48,153 nt of DNA from Flavobacteriaceae bacterium (GCA_009827225.1 WUAI01000025.1:1-48153), one strand, 5' to 3'. Numbered from the stretch's first letter, positions 26,404 through 35,813 are shown. A program made the numbers and translations. The notes: generated by a model not told the origin, from the letters alone.

Positions 26404-27723
26404 TTATGCGTAAGCCTCTTTGATGAACTTATCGTAGCTAATTTCTTTAGTCTTCAATTTGGCATTTTCCTTAAAAAACTGAAGCATTTTATTAGTATTC
26501 AGCTGTTCACTCAGTCGCTTCACTTCCTCCTGGTTGCTCATAATTCGAGCCACAATGCCTTCTACTTCTTCATCCGTAGGGTTCAATTGACCAAATTGGG
26601 CCATTTGAGCCTTGATCATCCCTTTGGAATAGTCCTTTAGTTCTTCGAACGTTACCTGAAGATTGTTATCGGTTCTCAATTTTCCTTCGATTAACTGATA
26701 TCTCAGTCCTTTTTCACTGCGATCGAATTCTTCTTTGGCCTCATCCTCGGATAATTGAGTTTCTCCAGAGGCTTGAATCCATCGTTTTAAAAAGTCGGAT
26801 GGCAAATCAAATTTGGTATTCTCGATCAATGAATCTACCACATCGTTCAATAACTTTTGGTCTGTGGTTTGTTCAAATTGTCTTTCGGTGTCTTCTTTCA
26901 CACGTGTTCTGAATTCCTCTTCGGAAGTAACCACGCCTTCTCCAAACACTTTATCAAACAACGCTTGATCCAGAGCGGCCATTTCGCGTTTATTCACTTC
27001 GGAAATATTCAAAGTAACCTCTATATCCAATCCTTTAGCATCATCGTTCGATACACCCAAATAACGCTGATTGTCGTGATCCTCTTTAAAAAGACCTTTG
27101 GTTTTCAAGGCAATCTCATCTCCGGGTTTCGCTCCAACTAGCGCATTAAGTTGTCTCTTACCTTTGATCACCTCAGTTGAAAAAGTGGTGCGTTGCTCAA
27201 TTTCATTCTCTTCTGAAATAAACGTTCCTGTGATTTCATCGTCTTTTTCTACTTCCTGCTTGGAAACAATCTTTCCGAACTGATTCCGGATGGCTTTCAC
27301 CTGGTTATCGATCATTTCTTTATCGGCTACGATCTTATAATGAGTAACTGCCTTCTTCTTAACATCCACGTTGAACTCAGGAGCCAGGCCTAATTCGAAT
27401 TCGAAAGCGAAGTCACCGGCGTCCCAATTGATATCGGCCTCATTTTTCGGCAAAGGATTCCCAAGGACATCTAGTTTCTCTTCCGTAAGGAACTTGTGCA
27501 AACCATCCTGAAGCAGCTTATTCACTTCTTCCACCAACACGGCCTTACCATATTGCTTTCGCACCATTCCCATGGGAACATGTCCTTTTCTAAAACCGGG
27601 GATGTTGGCGTTTTTTCTGTAATTATTAAGCACCTCATCCACCTTACCGGAATAATCGTCTTTTGAAATTTCCACGGTCACCACCGCGTTCAAATTGTCT
27701 ATGTCTTTCTTTGTAATATTCAT
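26404..27723 (-). CDS. tig: Trigger factor
   Basis: This 439-residue ribosome-bound chaperone has the ribosome-docking signature GFRKGHVPMGMVRKQYGK near residues 37-54. The middle PPIase-like domain (about 150-240) is diverged, as is usual in Bacteroidota, so prolyl isomerase activity is doubtful. The helical C-terminal cradle includes FDLPSDFLKRWIQ. It meets nascent chains as they leave the ribosome. The ATG at 27723 is used because it begins the conserved MNITKKD start and lies behind a good promoter; the longer frame would start upstream of that promoter. The order tig-clpP-clpX is classical. Confidence 0.95.
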   Translation of the reverse strand: MNITKKDIDNLNAVVTVEISKDDYSGKVDEVLNNYRKNANIPGFRKGHVPMGMVRKQYGKAVLVEEVNKLLQDGLHKFLTEEKLDVLGNPLPKNEADINWDAGDFAFEFELGLAPEFNVDVKKKAVTHYKIVADKEMIDNQVKAIRNQFGKIVSKQEVEKDDEITGTFISEENEIEQRTTFSTEVIKGKRQLNALVGAKPGDEIALKTKGLFKEDHDNQRYLGVSNDDAKGLDIEVTLNISEVNKREMAALDQALFDKVFGEGVVTSEEEFRTRVKEDTERQFEQTTDQKLLNDVVDSLIENTKFDLPSDFLKRWIQASGETQLSEDEAKEEFDRSEKGLRYQLIEGKLRTDNNLQVTFEELKDYSKGMIKAQMAQFGQLNPTDEEVEGIVARIMSNQEEVKRLSEQLNTNKMLQFFKENAKLKTKEISYDKFIKEAYA

Positions 27724-27758
27724 TTGATGAAAATTAACCCTCGTATTTTTTCGGGATG

Positions 27759-27790
27759 CAAAAATACGACAATTATCAGAAGACGACAAG
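27759..27790 (-). promoter_or_regulatory. Promoter of tig
   Basis: On the minus strand TATTTTTG (27759-27766) fits TAnnTTTG, with CTTG, one base off the TTTG -33 element, 20 bases further upstream (27787-27790). Transcription would start near 27753, about 30 bases before the ATG. The -7 box overlaps one arm of a perfect 9-base inverted repeat (27742-27750 and 27760-27768). Confidence 0.6.
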
Positions 27791-27815
27791 CTTTTAGAAG
27801 CTGTAATTCAAATGC

Positions 27816-28160
27816 TTATTTTTCCTTTTTCAGTAGGGAAAATAAAATGGATTGTAAAAAAGATAGCAGTAAACTGAATATGAGTGCCCACCATATATTT
27901 TTAACCGCGAACCCATCGATAAAATAATCGGCCATTAAAATGATCACCGCGTTAATGATGAGCAAAAACAAGCCCAAAGTAACTATGGTAATAGGCAGGG
28001 TGAGGACCACCAGTATAGGCTTCACTAAAAGACGCAGCAACGCCAGTACTACAGCAACTATCACCGCCGACAAGTAACCATCCACAGCTACTCCTGGGAG
28101 TACATAGGCCAAAATCACGACGGCCACTGCGGTGAGGAGAATTCTTAAAATTGTTTTCAT
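27816..28160 (-). CDS. Small four-helix membrane protein, PF04020 (phage holin 4_2/YvlD) family
   Basis: A 114-residue protein made almost wholly of four hydrophobic helices. Family landmarks are LPGVAVDGYLSAVIVA, LLVKPILVVLTLPITIVTLGL and NAVIILMADYF. Members are called phage holins by name, but most are chromosomal proteins of unknown function in non-phage contexts, as here between tig and a lipase gene. It probably sits in the inner membrane. No phage genes are nearby. Confidence 0.85.
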   Translation of the reverse strand: MKTILRILLTAVAVVILAYVLPGVAVDGYLSAVIVAVVLALLRLLVKPILVVLTLPITIVTLGLFLLIINAVIILMADYFIDGFAVKNIWWALIFSLLLSFLQSILFSLLKKEK

Positions 28161-28190
28161 AGGAACGGTTGTTATGTCTTAAAGATAAAA

Positions 28191-28216
28191 AAAACACCCT
28201 GTTTCCAGGGTGTTTT
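28191..28216. terminator. Intrinsic terminator
   Basis: An 8-base stem, ACACCCTG (28194-28201) and CAGGGTGT (28206-28213), with loop TTTC, is flanked by A8 on the left and TTTT on the right. It lies 25 bases after the stop of the minus-strand SGNH hydrolase gene; read on that strand the hairpin is followed by a long T-run. Confidence 0.8.
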
Positions 28217-28240
28217 CATATTAACTTATTATCCTTCTTC

Positions 28241-29728
28241 TTATAAGGAAGGAGGATACGAAACTATATAATTGTCGGCTTTAGCAGTTTGCCCGGCTTC
28301 CATAAAATTGGAACCATAAGTGGCATCAATGGCTTCAAGAAACTTATTTGCCATCAAAGCATATCCTCTGGCGGTCAAATGGATTCCGTCTAAACTAACC
28401 AATCCACCAAATACCAAACTGGTATCCATGGTAAAGTCGTCAAACTGAATTCCTGTTGTCGAGGCTTGCTCTAGGATTGCCTTCAGGTCTACAAATGCCA
28501 ATCCGTTGGCTGCAGCTACTCCCTCAATGGTCACATTGTAAGCATCGGTAGCAGTAATCACAGACTGGGTTTCATTTCCGGTAAGTACCCATTGGTCTTC
28601 TAATGGAACCGACAAACCGTTTACCAATAATGGATTTCCGTCTACAACAGTTCCGATAAATGAAGCAGCAGGAAGTACTACCAGATCATTTGCTGTAGTT
28701 TGTCTATAGCTTGGTAATCCAAGGCTGGATAAATCCGTTAAGTCTTCATCCACGATTGTTACAGCGTTTTGTCCTTCGACGAAATTGATAGTTCTTGCTT
28801 CACGTTCTGCAGCAGTAATAAGCGCAAAACTCTCCGCTTGAAGTAGTCCTCCATTATATTCTGCGAAAGCCGCATTTAAAGCTCCCGCCGTTGCAGCATC
28901 CAAAGGTGCAGCATCAAACGGTACTGTAGTGAAATATGGTAAACTGGTTACATAAGGTACACTTGTTACCGCTCCACCAGCCCCGTTGGCCGTCATTGTA
29001 GAAACTATCAATGAGAATGTATTGGCAAATACGTTGGGATCTGTAATATCATTGGGACCATAGGTAGAAGGGTCAAAGTTTCCAGTTTGATCTACTCCCG
29101 CACCTCCTGAAGTCGCAAACCCAAGGACATCATTTCCACCTACTTCAGACAATGTGAAGAAGGAAGGGTTTTGTCCCGCAGCATCCTCAAGCATAGTCGT
29201 ATTGGCACTGGAAGCCATTCTGGCAAAGTATGGGTTGGCACTACCGGTGGCTACTCCACCCACGTTACCATATCCCGGAGCCACCAAATGGAAGCTCTTT
29301 GCGCCAGGTACTCCAGTGTTGTTAAAAGGACCGGCTAATATATTTGTTACTTCGGTAGTTGGAGTTCCGTCCAACACTTCAGGACCGGCTCCATTAAAGA
29401 ATAATCTTGGATTCGCAATAGGCACCCCTCCTAACAGAAGCCCGCCTATATTATCGTTCATTAAGGGTTGTGTAAAATCCCCTCCGCCTGCAGCAGCAAA
29501 TTGCTGTGAAAGTATCTGTGGAAATGAATTCTCCTGACTTGCAATGAACAAGGCACCATCAGCAAAACCTGCTGTAAACGATGCCCCTAAAGCAACGTAG
29601 TTCGAAAAATCGGCATTCCCCGCAGTAAGTTCTACATCATTTACTACGATATTTCCTTCATCATCGGTTTCACAAGCAACAAATGCGATCGTTGCAAGTA
29701 ATAACCATATATATTTGAATTTCTTCAT
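28241..29728 (-). CDS. SGNH/GDSL-family hydrolase lipoprotein
   Basis: This 495-residue protein has a lipoprotein signal (lipobox FVAC, Cys19). SGNH blocks are visible: LGASFTAG with the nucleophilic Ser in place of GDSL (about 45-52), SEVGGNDVLGF (about 193-203) with the oxyanion Asn, and DGIHLTARGYALMANKF near residue 447 with the catalytic Asp and His. The substrate is an ester or acetyl group; the identity cannot be read. The gene is 24 bases downstream of a TonB-dependent receptor gene, so the pair probably handles one class of compound at the outer membrane. Confidence 0.87.
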   Translation of the reverse strand: MKKFKYIWLLLATIAFVACETDDEGNIVVNDVELTAGNADFSNYVALGASFTAGFADGALFIASQENSFPQILSQQFAAAGGGDFTQPLMNDNIGGLLLGGVPIANPRLFFNGAGPEVLDGTPTTEVTNILAGPFNNTGVPGAKSFHLVAPGYGNVGGVATGSANPYFARMASSANTTMLEDAAGQNPSFFTLSEVGGNDVLGFATSGGAGVDQTGNFDPSTYGPNDITDPNVFANTFSLIVSTMTANGAGGAVTSVPYVTSLPYFTTVPFDAAPLDAATAGALNAAFAEYNGGLLQAESFALITAAEREARTINFVEGQNAVTIVDEDLTDLSSLGLPSYRQTTANDLVVLPAASFIGTVVDGNPLLVNGLSVPLEDQWVLTGNETQSVITATDAYNVTIEGVAAANGLAFVDLKAILEQASTTGIQFDDFTMDTSLVFGGLVSLDGIHLTARGYALMANKFLEAIDATYGSNFMEAGQTAKADNYIVSYPPSL

Positions 29729-29752
29729 CTCTTTAAATTTTTATGCTAGCAA

Positions 29753-32560
29753 TTATAAGTTATTGATGGTCCAAGAAACGTAATACATTGAACCAATAAA
29801 TCCGGTACCAAACGCTGTAAAGTACTCGTCTCCCAAAATGTTCGTAGCTCCCGCCTTAAATGTAGACTTTAGGAAACTTGGAACTCTGTAATTGATCTGA
29901 GCATCCAATACGTTAAAAGAAGGAACTGCTCCATCTCCAAATGAAGCTTCCCATTCGTAGTTATCGCTCCATCTCCACGCCACATTAAATCCAAAGTTTT
30001 CGAATAACTCGGTATTTCCAAAAGAGGCTTTCACCTTATGTTCAGGAGTGTTGAAATTTGTTCTGAAATCAGGATTGGCGTCTGTATCGAAGTCCAATTT
30101 CGCATAGGTATAGTTGGCCCCCAGATCAAAGTTACCCAGGATCTTCGTGGATACACCAACTGCTCCACCATAGGAATTCACCTCTGCATCGGAATTGGTA
30201 TAGGTTTGATACGCCTGCCAATCATCATTCGCGATAGCAGCTACAGCCAAAGGAGTAGTACTGTTTGGTACTGTTTGTGACAACTGAACATCACCATAGA
30301 ATGGAGAAACCACAGTTTCGTTGGCAAGGAAGTCCTCGTACTGGTTATAATAACCGCTTAAATCGATGATCACTCTTCCTAACTTTCCTCTATATCCTAA
30401 TTCGAAGGAAGTAACCTGTTCTGGCTTCACAAAATCAGAATTTGCGATTACAAGATCTGAAACATCTCCAGATTCAGCAAAAGCCGTCACAGAACTCGCC
30501 AGGAAGGAGTTGGTGTAGGCACCCACACCGTCCTTGGTAATTGTTTCAGAACCAAGAATAGATTGACCGGTCGTACTCAGGTCATAAGTTCTTACATCTC
30601 TCGCAGGGTTATCTTCAGCACCTCCAACAAGAATAGCTCGTCCTACATCAAGACCGATATATAAATCCTGAGTGGTTGGGTTTCTGAAACCAGTTTGGAA
30701 AGATGCACGAATATTGTGGTTCTTATTGGCTCCTGCAGTATAACCAAGACCTACTCTCGGAGAGAAGAACCCGTCAAACAGCTCGGATTTGTCGTAACGA
30801 ATAGAGGCTGTAAGCTTTAAGCGCTCGTCCTCAAGAAATTTCTTTTGAACCTGTGTATAAATACCAACTTCAGAATAATTAATCGGTCCGTCGATATCGG
30901 TATATATAGTTCCGGAAGAATTCAACTTATAGTTTCTGTACGATCCTCCCACTTGAATTTCAGCAAAATCGATCAGGTGACCGAAGTTGTAATTCACATC
31001 CGCATGTTGGATCTGAGAATTGTCCTGGAATTTGGATCCTGTAGAAAGATCAGGATCATTCACACTTCTGTTAAATGCATTCTGGAATCCTTCGGAACCG
31101 GGTTCGAATCTACCAGTATCTGCAGTTTGTCTTCCCAACGCATGCGCTTGCTCGGGCAACAATCCGGCTAGAGATCCTTGAACAAAGGCTCCTACATATT
31201 CTCCAAACCAGGTGTTATCATCTTTCCATGCACGGTTGATGTTAATCCCGGTAAACACCATATCGTAAGAGTCTCCTGCGTTGTCCTCGGTAATGTATCC
31301 TCTCACGAAGAAGTTATCATTTCTGATCTCAAGCTTATGCTGTTGCAAGAAGAAATTATCGATGGCATAGCGGTTGGCTCCCTGGTAGATAGTGGAACCT
31401 GTTCCCACTTTACCTACATATTGTATTTCAAAATCATTTTTCCATGGACGGAAATACAGTCCCCAATCTGCCTTTACACTCTCAGCTTTGTAATCGGTAA
31501 GATCGGCTTCGTTATAACCGGTTCGACTTACATCCACAGAAGGCACCAAGGCATCTGCACCAGCGGGTAAAATACCCAGGTCGATCAATGCTTCAGCCAC
31601 ACCTTTGATGTTAGTACTTACCTCATCACCATAAATATTGACCCCGTCATAATCGATAGCCGAGCGATCGAGACCACGGTTTAATTTATCGGCCGGGTTA
31701 TTAGCACCCCAGTCGGTACCTCTTAAATATCCAAAGTTCACTTTGGCAGCAAACACATCATTGAATTTCTTGGCGGCTCTAATTCCGAAGTCGGTATAAG
31801 AGTTATCACCATTAGCTTCCTGAGAAGTGATCCCTTGTTTCATGTATACGCTTATTCCATCATCATCGAAAGGACTCTTACTACGCATGAATAAAATACC
31901 GTTGAAGGCATTCGCACCATATAGTGCAGAAGCGGCCCCCGGTAGTAATTCCACGCTTAGGATATCGGTCTCAGTCATCCCCAATAAGTTCCCCAGAGGG
32001 AAGTTAAGAGCTGGAGCCGAATTATCCATTCCATCCACCAATTGCATGAATCTAGTGTTTGCGAAGGTGGCAAAACCTCTTGTGTTGATCGATTTAAATG
32101 TTAAACTGTTGGTATTGATATCCACCCCTTTTAGGTTTTCAAGGCCATCATAAAAATCGGCCGATGCCGTATTTTTGATCTCCTTGATCCCAAATCTTTC
32201 AACCGTCACGGGGGATTCGAAAATTCGTTCCGGTGTTCTGGAAGCAGAAATTACCACTTCGTCCAATTCACTTCCTTCCAGCAGCGTAACCGATATTACC
32301 TGGTTATTTTGTGTTACAGCTACAGTAGTAGATTGATAGCCAACGCTGGAAATTTCAATGTCGAAAGGGGGAGTCAGATCCGAAGTAAGGGTAAAATTAC
32401 CTTCGAAATCGGTAAAAGTACCTTCTGAACCATTAGCTACGACGACATTTGCGCCTGGGACCGGAACCGAGTTTTCATCCACGACTGTTCCGGTGATAGT
32501 TGTCTGGGCATTGACTAAAACGCAAAATCCCAGACAAATCATAGTTAAGATAGTCTTCAT
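29753..32560 (-). CDS. TonB-dependent outer membrane receptor
   Basis: A 935-residue receptor. The signal peptide ends at VNAQ, followed by a carboxypeptidase-regulatory-like beta-sandwich (TGTVVDENSVPVPGANVVV, about 22-95), the plug domain (about 100-230, with ELLPGAASALYGANAFNGIL) and a 22-strand barrel to the C-terminus. These receptors import ligands too large for porins, using TonB-ExbBD energy. It does not have a SusC-like pairing with a SusD gene, so a polysaccharide role is not indicated. The partner is the SGNH hydrolase gene just downstream, which suggests a lipid- or ester-containing ligand. Confidence 0.9.
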   Translation of the reverse strand: MKTILTMICLGFCVLVNAQTTITGTVVDENSVPVPGANVVVANGSEGTFTDFEGNFTLTSDLTPPFDIEISSVGYQSTTVAVTQNNQVISVTLLEGSELDEVVISASRTPERIFESPVTVERFGIKEIKNTASADFYDGLENLKGVDINTNSLTFKSINTRGFATFANTRFMQLVDGMDNSAPALNFPLGNLLGMTETDILSVELLPGAASALYGANAFNGILFMRSKSPFDDDGISVYMKQGITSQEANGDNSYTDFGIRAAKKFNDVFAAKVNFGYLRGTDWGANNPADKLNRGLDRSAIDYDGVNIYGDEVSTNIKGVAEALIDLGILPAGADALVPSVDVSRTGYNEADLTDYKAESVKADWGLYFRPWKNDFEIQYVGKVGTGSTIYQGANRYAIDNFFLQQHKLEIRNDNFFVRGYITEDNAGDSYDMVFTGININRAWKDDNTWFGEYVGAFVQGSLAGLLPEQAHALGRQTADTGRFEPGSEGFQNAFNRSVNDPDLSTGSKFQDNSQIQHADVNYNFGHLIDFAEIQVGGSYRNYKLNSSGTIYTDIDGPINYSEVGIYTQVQKKFLEDERLKLTASIRYDKSELFDGFFSPRVGLGYTAGANKNHNIRASFQTGFRNPTTQDLYIGLDVGRAILVGGAEDNPARDVRTYDLSTTGQSILGSETITKDGVGAYTNSFLASSVTAFAESGDVSDLVIANSDFVKPEQVTSFELGYRGKLGRVIIDLSGYYNQYEDFLANETVVSPFYGDVQLSQTVPNSTTPLAVAAIANDDWQAYQTYTNSDAEVNSYGGAVGVSTKILGNFDLGANYTYAKLDFDTDANPDFRTNFNTPEHKVKASFGNTELFENFGFNVAWRWSDNYEWEASFGDGAVPSFNVLDAQINYRVPSFLKSTFKAGATNILGDEYFTAFGTGFIGSMYYVSWTINNL

Positions 32561-32700
32561 TAAGCAAGTAGTTTTGTTTATGCAGCCAATATAAGAAAAT
32601 TAACGAAGACTTAACGCCACTGCGCCCATGCTTATTCTATTAACATAAGAATTGATATTGCTAAACGATTCAATTTAGGCGAATTAAATCTTCAACAGAA

Positions 32701-33471
32701 TTACTGATTTTTTAAGAAGGTGGCAGTTTTTTCAAAGAATTCGTTCGGATTGTCAGCATGAAGCCAATGTCCGGCATTTGAGACTGTTTGAATATCTGCT
32801 TCTGGAAAATGCCTGAGAATACTCAGGTCGTCGTATGTTTCAATATAATTCGACCTCTCACCTCCTAAGAACAAGGTGCTTCCTTCGTACGATTTGTCGG
32901 TAGATAAAGCTTTCCCTACTTCATCGTACTTTTCAGTAAGCACTTTAAGGTTAATTCTCAAGCCCAGCATGCCTTTTTCAACCCAGTACAAGTTCTTAAG
33001 GAGAAACTGCCGTATTCCCCATTCCTTGATGTAACCAGCAAGCAATTCATCAGCTTCACTTCGCTTTGATATCTTGCTGAAATCCAGACTATTTAATGCC
33101 TTTAGAATGTCCTGATGATGCGCTGGGTAGGATTTCGGGCCAATGTCTGCTACAATGAGATTTTTAACCAACTCCGGATATACCGTCGCAAAATCCATCG
33201 CAGTTTTACCTCCCATGGAATGACCTAACAGTCCGATGGAATTCAATTGATGATGCTCGATGTAGTTGCGAAGATCTTCCGCCATCAATTCATAGCTGAA
33301 CCCTTCGTCATGAAAGCTTCTTCCATGGTTTCTTTGATCCACCAAATGTACTTCATAACCCAAATTTGAGTAGTTCCTGCCTAGTGTTTTCCAATTGTCA
33401 CCCATGCCAAGGAAGCCGTGGAGGATGATAAGAGGCTGTCCTTCACCAATAATATTAGAATGCAAGATCAT
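32701..33471 (-). CDS. Alpha/beta hydrolase, YbfF-like esterase
   Basis: This 256-residue protein has the alpha/beta-hydrolase fold. The oxyanion region HGFLGMGDNW is at about 18-27, the nucleophile elbow GHSMGGKTA near residue 83 and the catalytic His in NAGHWLHAD near the C-terminus. The sequence is closest in pattern to YbfF-type esterases, which cleave short acyl esters including acyl-CoA. Its start overlaps the pdxJ stop by 4 bases, indicating translational coupling to pyridoxal phosphate synthesis, although no shared pathway is known. Confidence 0.85.
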   Translation of the reverse strand: MILHSNIIGEGQPLIILHGFLGMGDNWKTLGRNYSNLGYEVHLVDQRNHGRSFHDEGFSYELMAEDLRNYIEHHQLNSIGLLGHSMGGKTAMDFATVYPELVKNLIVADIGPKSYPAHHQDILKALNSLDFSKISKRSEADELLAGYIKEWGIRQFLLKNLYWVEKGMLGLRINLKVLTEKYDEVGKALSTDKSYEGSTLFLGGERSNYIETYDDLSILRHFPEADIQTVSNAGHWLHADNPNEFFEKTATFLKNQ

Positions 33472-34184
33472 AAATCCAATTTCATTAAATATTCCTGAAT
33501 TACGGGTTGCAAGCCACTATAAATGGCTTCGCAAATTAGGGCGTGTCCGATAGATACTTCCAACAGGTGTGGAACATTCTCCTTAAAAAAACGAATGTTA
33601 TCTAATGAAAGGTCATGTCCGGCATTGACACCCATACCCAATTGGTGGGCGAGTATGGCAGATTCGGTGTAAGGATCAACCCCATTTAAGTTCCCCAAAG
33701 CATATTGATGTGCAAACTCTTCTGTATAGAGTTCTATTCGATCGGTTCCGGTTGCAGCGGCTCCTTCGATCATTTCTGGGACAGGATCAACAAATATCGA
33801 AGTACGAATTTCGTTTCTTTTGAATTCTGAAATCACTTCCTGCAGAAATACTTTATGGGTTATTGTATCCCAACCAGCATCGGAAGTGATCGCATCCACT
33901 GCATCAGGTACCAGGGTTACCTGGGTAGGTTTAATCTCCAGGACCATATTCACGAATTTCTCGATCGGATTTCCTTCAATATTATATTCGGTATACACCT
34001 CCGCCTTTAAATCATAAGCATCCTGATAACGAATATGGCGTTCATCCGGCCTAGGATGTACGGTAATACCTTGAGCACCAAATTCCTGAATATCTTTAGC
34101 TGCCTGTACCAAATTTGGCATATTACCGCCTCTTGCATTACGCAAAGTTGCCAATTTGTTGATATTTACACTTAACTTTGTCAT
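33468..34184 (-). CDS. pdxJ: Pyridoxine 5'-phosphate synthase PdxJ
   Basis: This 238-residue TIM-barrel enzyme carries the signature KLSVNINKLATLRNARGGNMP at the N-terminus and GITVHPRPDERHI, plus EFAHQYALG and GMGVNAGHDLSLDN in later strands. It condenses 1-deoxy-D-xylulose 5-phosphate with 3-amino-2-oxopropyl phosphate to give pyridoxine 5'-phosphate, the last step of the DXP-dependent vitamin B6 pathway. The start ATG at 34184 lies just behind a TATTTTTG promoter box. It forms a two-gene operon with the hydrolase. Confidence 0.96.
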   Translation of the reverse strand: MTKLSVNINKLATLRNARGGNMPNLVQAAKDIQEFGAQGITVHPRPDERHIRYQDAYDLKAEVYTEYNIEGNPIEKFVNMVLEIKPTQVTLVPDAVDAITSDAGWDTITHKVFLQEVISEFKRNEIRTSIFVDPVPEMIEGAAATGTDRIELYTEEFAHQYALGNLNGVDPYTESAILAHQLGMGVNAGHDLSLDNIRFFKENVPHLLEVSIGHALICEAIYSGLQPVIQEYLMKLDL

Positions 34185-34201
34185 CCGTAAAAATTAATAC
34201 G

Positions 34202-34209
34202 CAAAAATA
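34202..34209 (-). promoter_or_regulatory. Probable promoter box for pdxJ
   Basis: Read on the minus strand, TATTTTTG at 34202-34209 is an exact TAnnTTTG box, in the context TTCGTATTTTTGC also seen upstream of tig. No good -33 box is seen. The leader before the pdxJ ATG would be about 12 bases. Confidence 0.5.
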
Positions 34210-34269
34210 CGAACTGGAACTACGGAATTGCTGGTTAATTTTAAGTATTTTGCAACTAAATTAAATCCC

Positions 34270-34926
34270 GTGAACACCCAGCATTATATAATCAATGATA
34301 TTAAACCTTTCGATGTATCTGCAACGATTAAAGAGGTACAAACGGTATTTAACCAACTTACCTATTCTCACGTTCCGGTTACCAAGGAAGGTATTTATAT
34401 AGGTTGTATTTCTGAAAATGATGCTCATTGTTTCGATGGAGATAAGCGGTTGAGCGATTATCAGTATGCGCTGGAACCTTTCTTTGTTCGAAAAAAAACC
34501 AATTGGCTGGACATACTCGAAGCTTTTGCCATGCATACAAGTAACATTATGCCTGTATTGGGAGATGCCAATGAATACCGTGGTTATTATGAATTGAGAG
34601 ATATCATGAACCTTTTCAACGATACGCCATTCCTAAATGAGGCTGGCGGTATTATCGTAGTGGAAAAAGGAAGTCGTGACTATTCGTTCAGCGAAATATG
34701 TCAGATTGTAGAATCAAACGACGGTAAGATTTTGGGTGTCTTTATCTCCAAGATTGAAAACGATGTGACCCAGGCGACCATTAAGATTGGGCATACCGGA
34801 ATGAACGCCATTGTTCAGACCTTCAGAAGATACGGATATGTAGTGGTTTCCGAACACCAGGAAGACAAAATGCTGAATGATCTGAAGGAGCGGTCCGATT
34901 ATCTGGACAAATACCTGAACATGTAA
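34270..34926 (+). CDS. CBS-domain protein with a probable ACT-like C-terminus
   Basis: This 218-residue protein has two CBS motifs (about residues 4-55 and 65-122, each with the beta-alpha pattern and a conserved ending such as YYELRDIMNLF). A C-terminal beta-alpha-beta segment (about 130-205) resembles an ACT-like domain. CBS pairs bind adenine nucleotides and sense energy state. The start is a GTG at 34270; an upstream TTG would give 14 extra residues that look like leader DNA. Its stop overlaps the NAD kinase start (TAATG), so it may act on NAD kinase or follow the same nucleotide pools; this is an inference. Confidence 0.8.
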   Translation: MNTQHYIINDIKPFDVSATIKEVQTVFNQLTYSHVPVTKEGIYIGCISENDAHCFDGDKRLSDYQYALEPFFVRKKTNWLDILEAFAMHTSNIMPVLGDANEYRGYYELRDIMNLFNDTPFLNEAGGIIVVEKGSRDYSFSEICQIVESNDGKILGVFISKIENDVTQATIKIGHTGMNAIVQTFRRYGYVVVSEHQEDKMLNDLKERSDYLDKYLNM

Positions 34927-35813
34927 TGATCAAAGTCGCACTTTACGGCCAATTCTATCATGAAAATTCTGAACAATACATTCAGCCCATTTTGAATGCA
35001 TTGAAGGAGGAGGAAGCCGATGTTTACATTGAAGCGAATTTTCTTGAGATCATCAAAAAACAAAAAGGTATTCCGAATAGCTTCTCTTCTTTTAAAACCT
35101 TCGAATCCCTGGATCCGAGTTTCGATTTGTTTTTTAGCATTGGTGGGGATGGAACTATACTAAAATCGGTCACCTTTGTAGGGGACCTTGGCATTCCTAT
35201 TGTTGGGATCAATACGGGCAGGTTAGGATTTCTGGCGACTATTCAGAAAGAAAATGTAGCCGAGAGTATCCATAAGATCCTGGAAGGAACGTATAGCATT
35301 TCGGAAAGGACGTTGCTTTCTATTGAAACCGAACCAAATTATGCCGAATTGCAACCATTGAATTTTGCATTGAATGAAATTGCGGTGAACAGAAAGAACA
35401 CCACGTCTATGATAAAGGTAGAGACCGAAGTAGATGGAGAATTCCTGAATTCTTACTGGAGTGATGGCCTTATCATCGCAACGCCCACAGGATCCACCGG
35501 GTATTCCTTAAGTTGCGGCGGACCGGTGATCGATCCAGGGGCAAATAGCATTGTGATTACTCCTATTGCCCCACACAATTTAAATGCGCGACCTCTCGTC
35601 ATTCCAGATAATGTTGAAATTACATTGCGAGTGTCGGGAAGGGAAGAAAGCTACCTGATTTCCCTGGATTCGAGAATTGCAACTCTGAATAATGACACTT
35701 TGGTGCGAATAAAAAAGTCCCCTTTTACGATTAAACTGGTGCAGCTCAAAAACGATACCTTCATAAAAACCCTTCGTAAAAAATTATTGTGGGGAGAAGA
35801 CAAGCGAAATTAG
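34926..35813 (+). CDS. nadK: NAD kinase
   Basis: The 295-residue enzyme phosphorylates NAD to NADP, and is the only NADP source in most bacteria. The GGDGT nucleotide motif (about residue 74), NEIAVNR in the middle and the second signature DGLIIATPTGSTGYSLSCGGP are intact. Its start codon shares one base with the stop of the CBS-domain gene. The gap to the next gene contains a promoter box, so this is probably the end of a two-gene unit. Confidence 0.96.
   Translation: MIKVALYGQFYHENSEQYIQPILNALKEEEADVYIEANFLEIIKKQKGIPNSFSSFKTFESLDPSFDLFFSIGGDGTILKSVTFVGDLGIPIVGINTGRLGFLATIQKENVAESIHKILEGTYSISERTLLSIETEPNYAELQPLNFALNEIAVNRKNTTSMIKVETEVDGEFLNSYWSDGLIIATPTGSTGYSLSCGGPVIDPGANSIVITPIAPHNLNARPLVIPDNVEITLRVSGREESYLISLDSRIATLNNDTLVRIKKSPFTIKLVQLKNDTFIKTLRKKLLWGEDKRN

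Noticed and set aside
27816-28160. Phage holin and hence possible prophage remnant
   Set aside because: The family name is historical; PF04020 proteins are common chromosomal membrane proteins, and no phage structural, integrase or lysis gene lies nearby.
32561-32700. Possible small RNA or regulatory element in the 140-base gap before the TonB receptor
   Set aside because: I saw no convincing hairpin, no exact promoter box and no open frame; only an imperfect TATATTGG on the minus strand.
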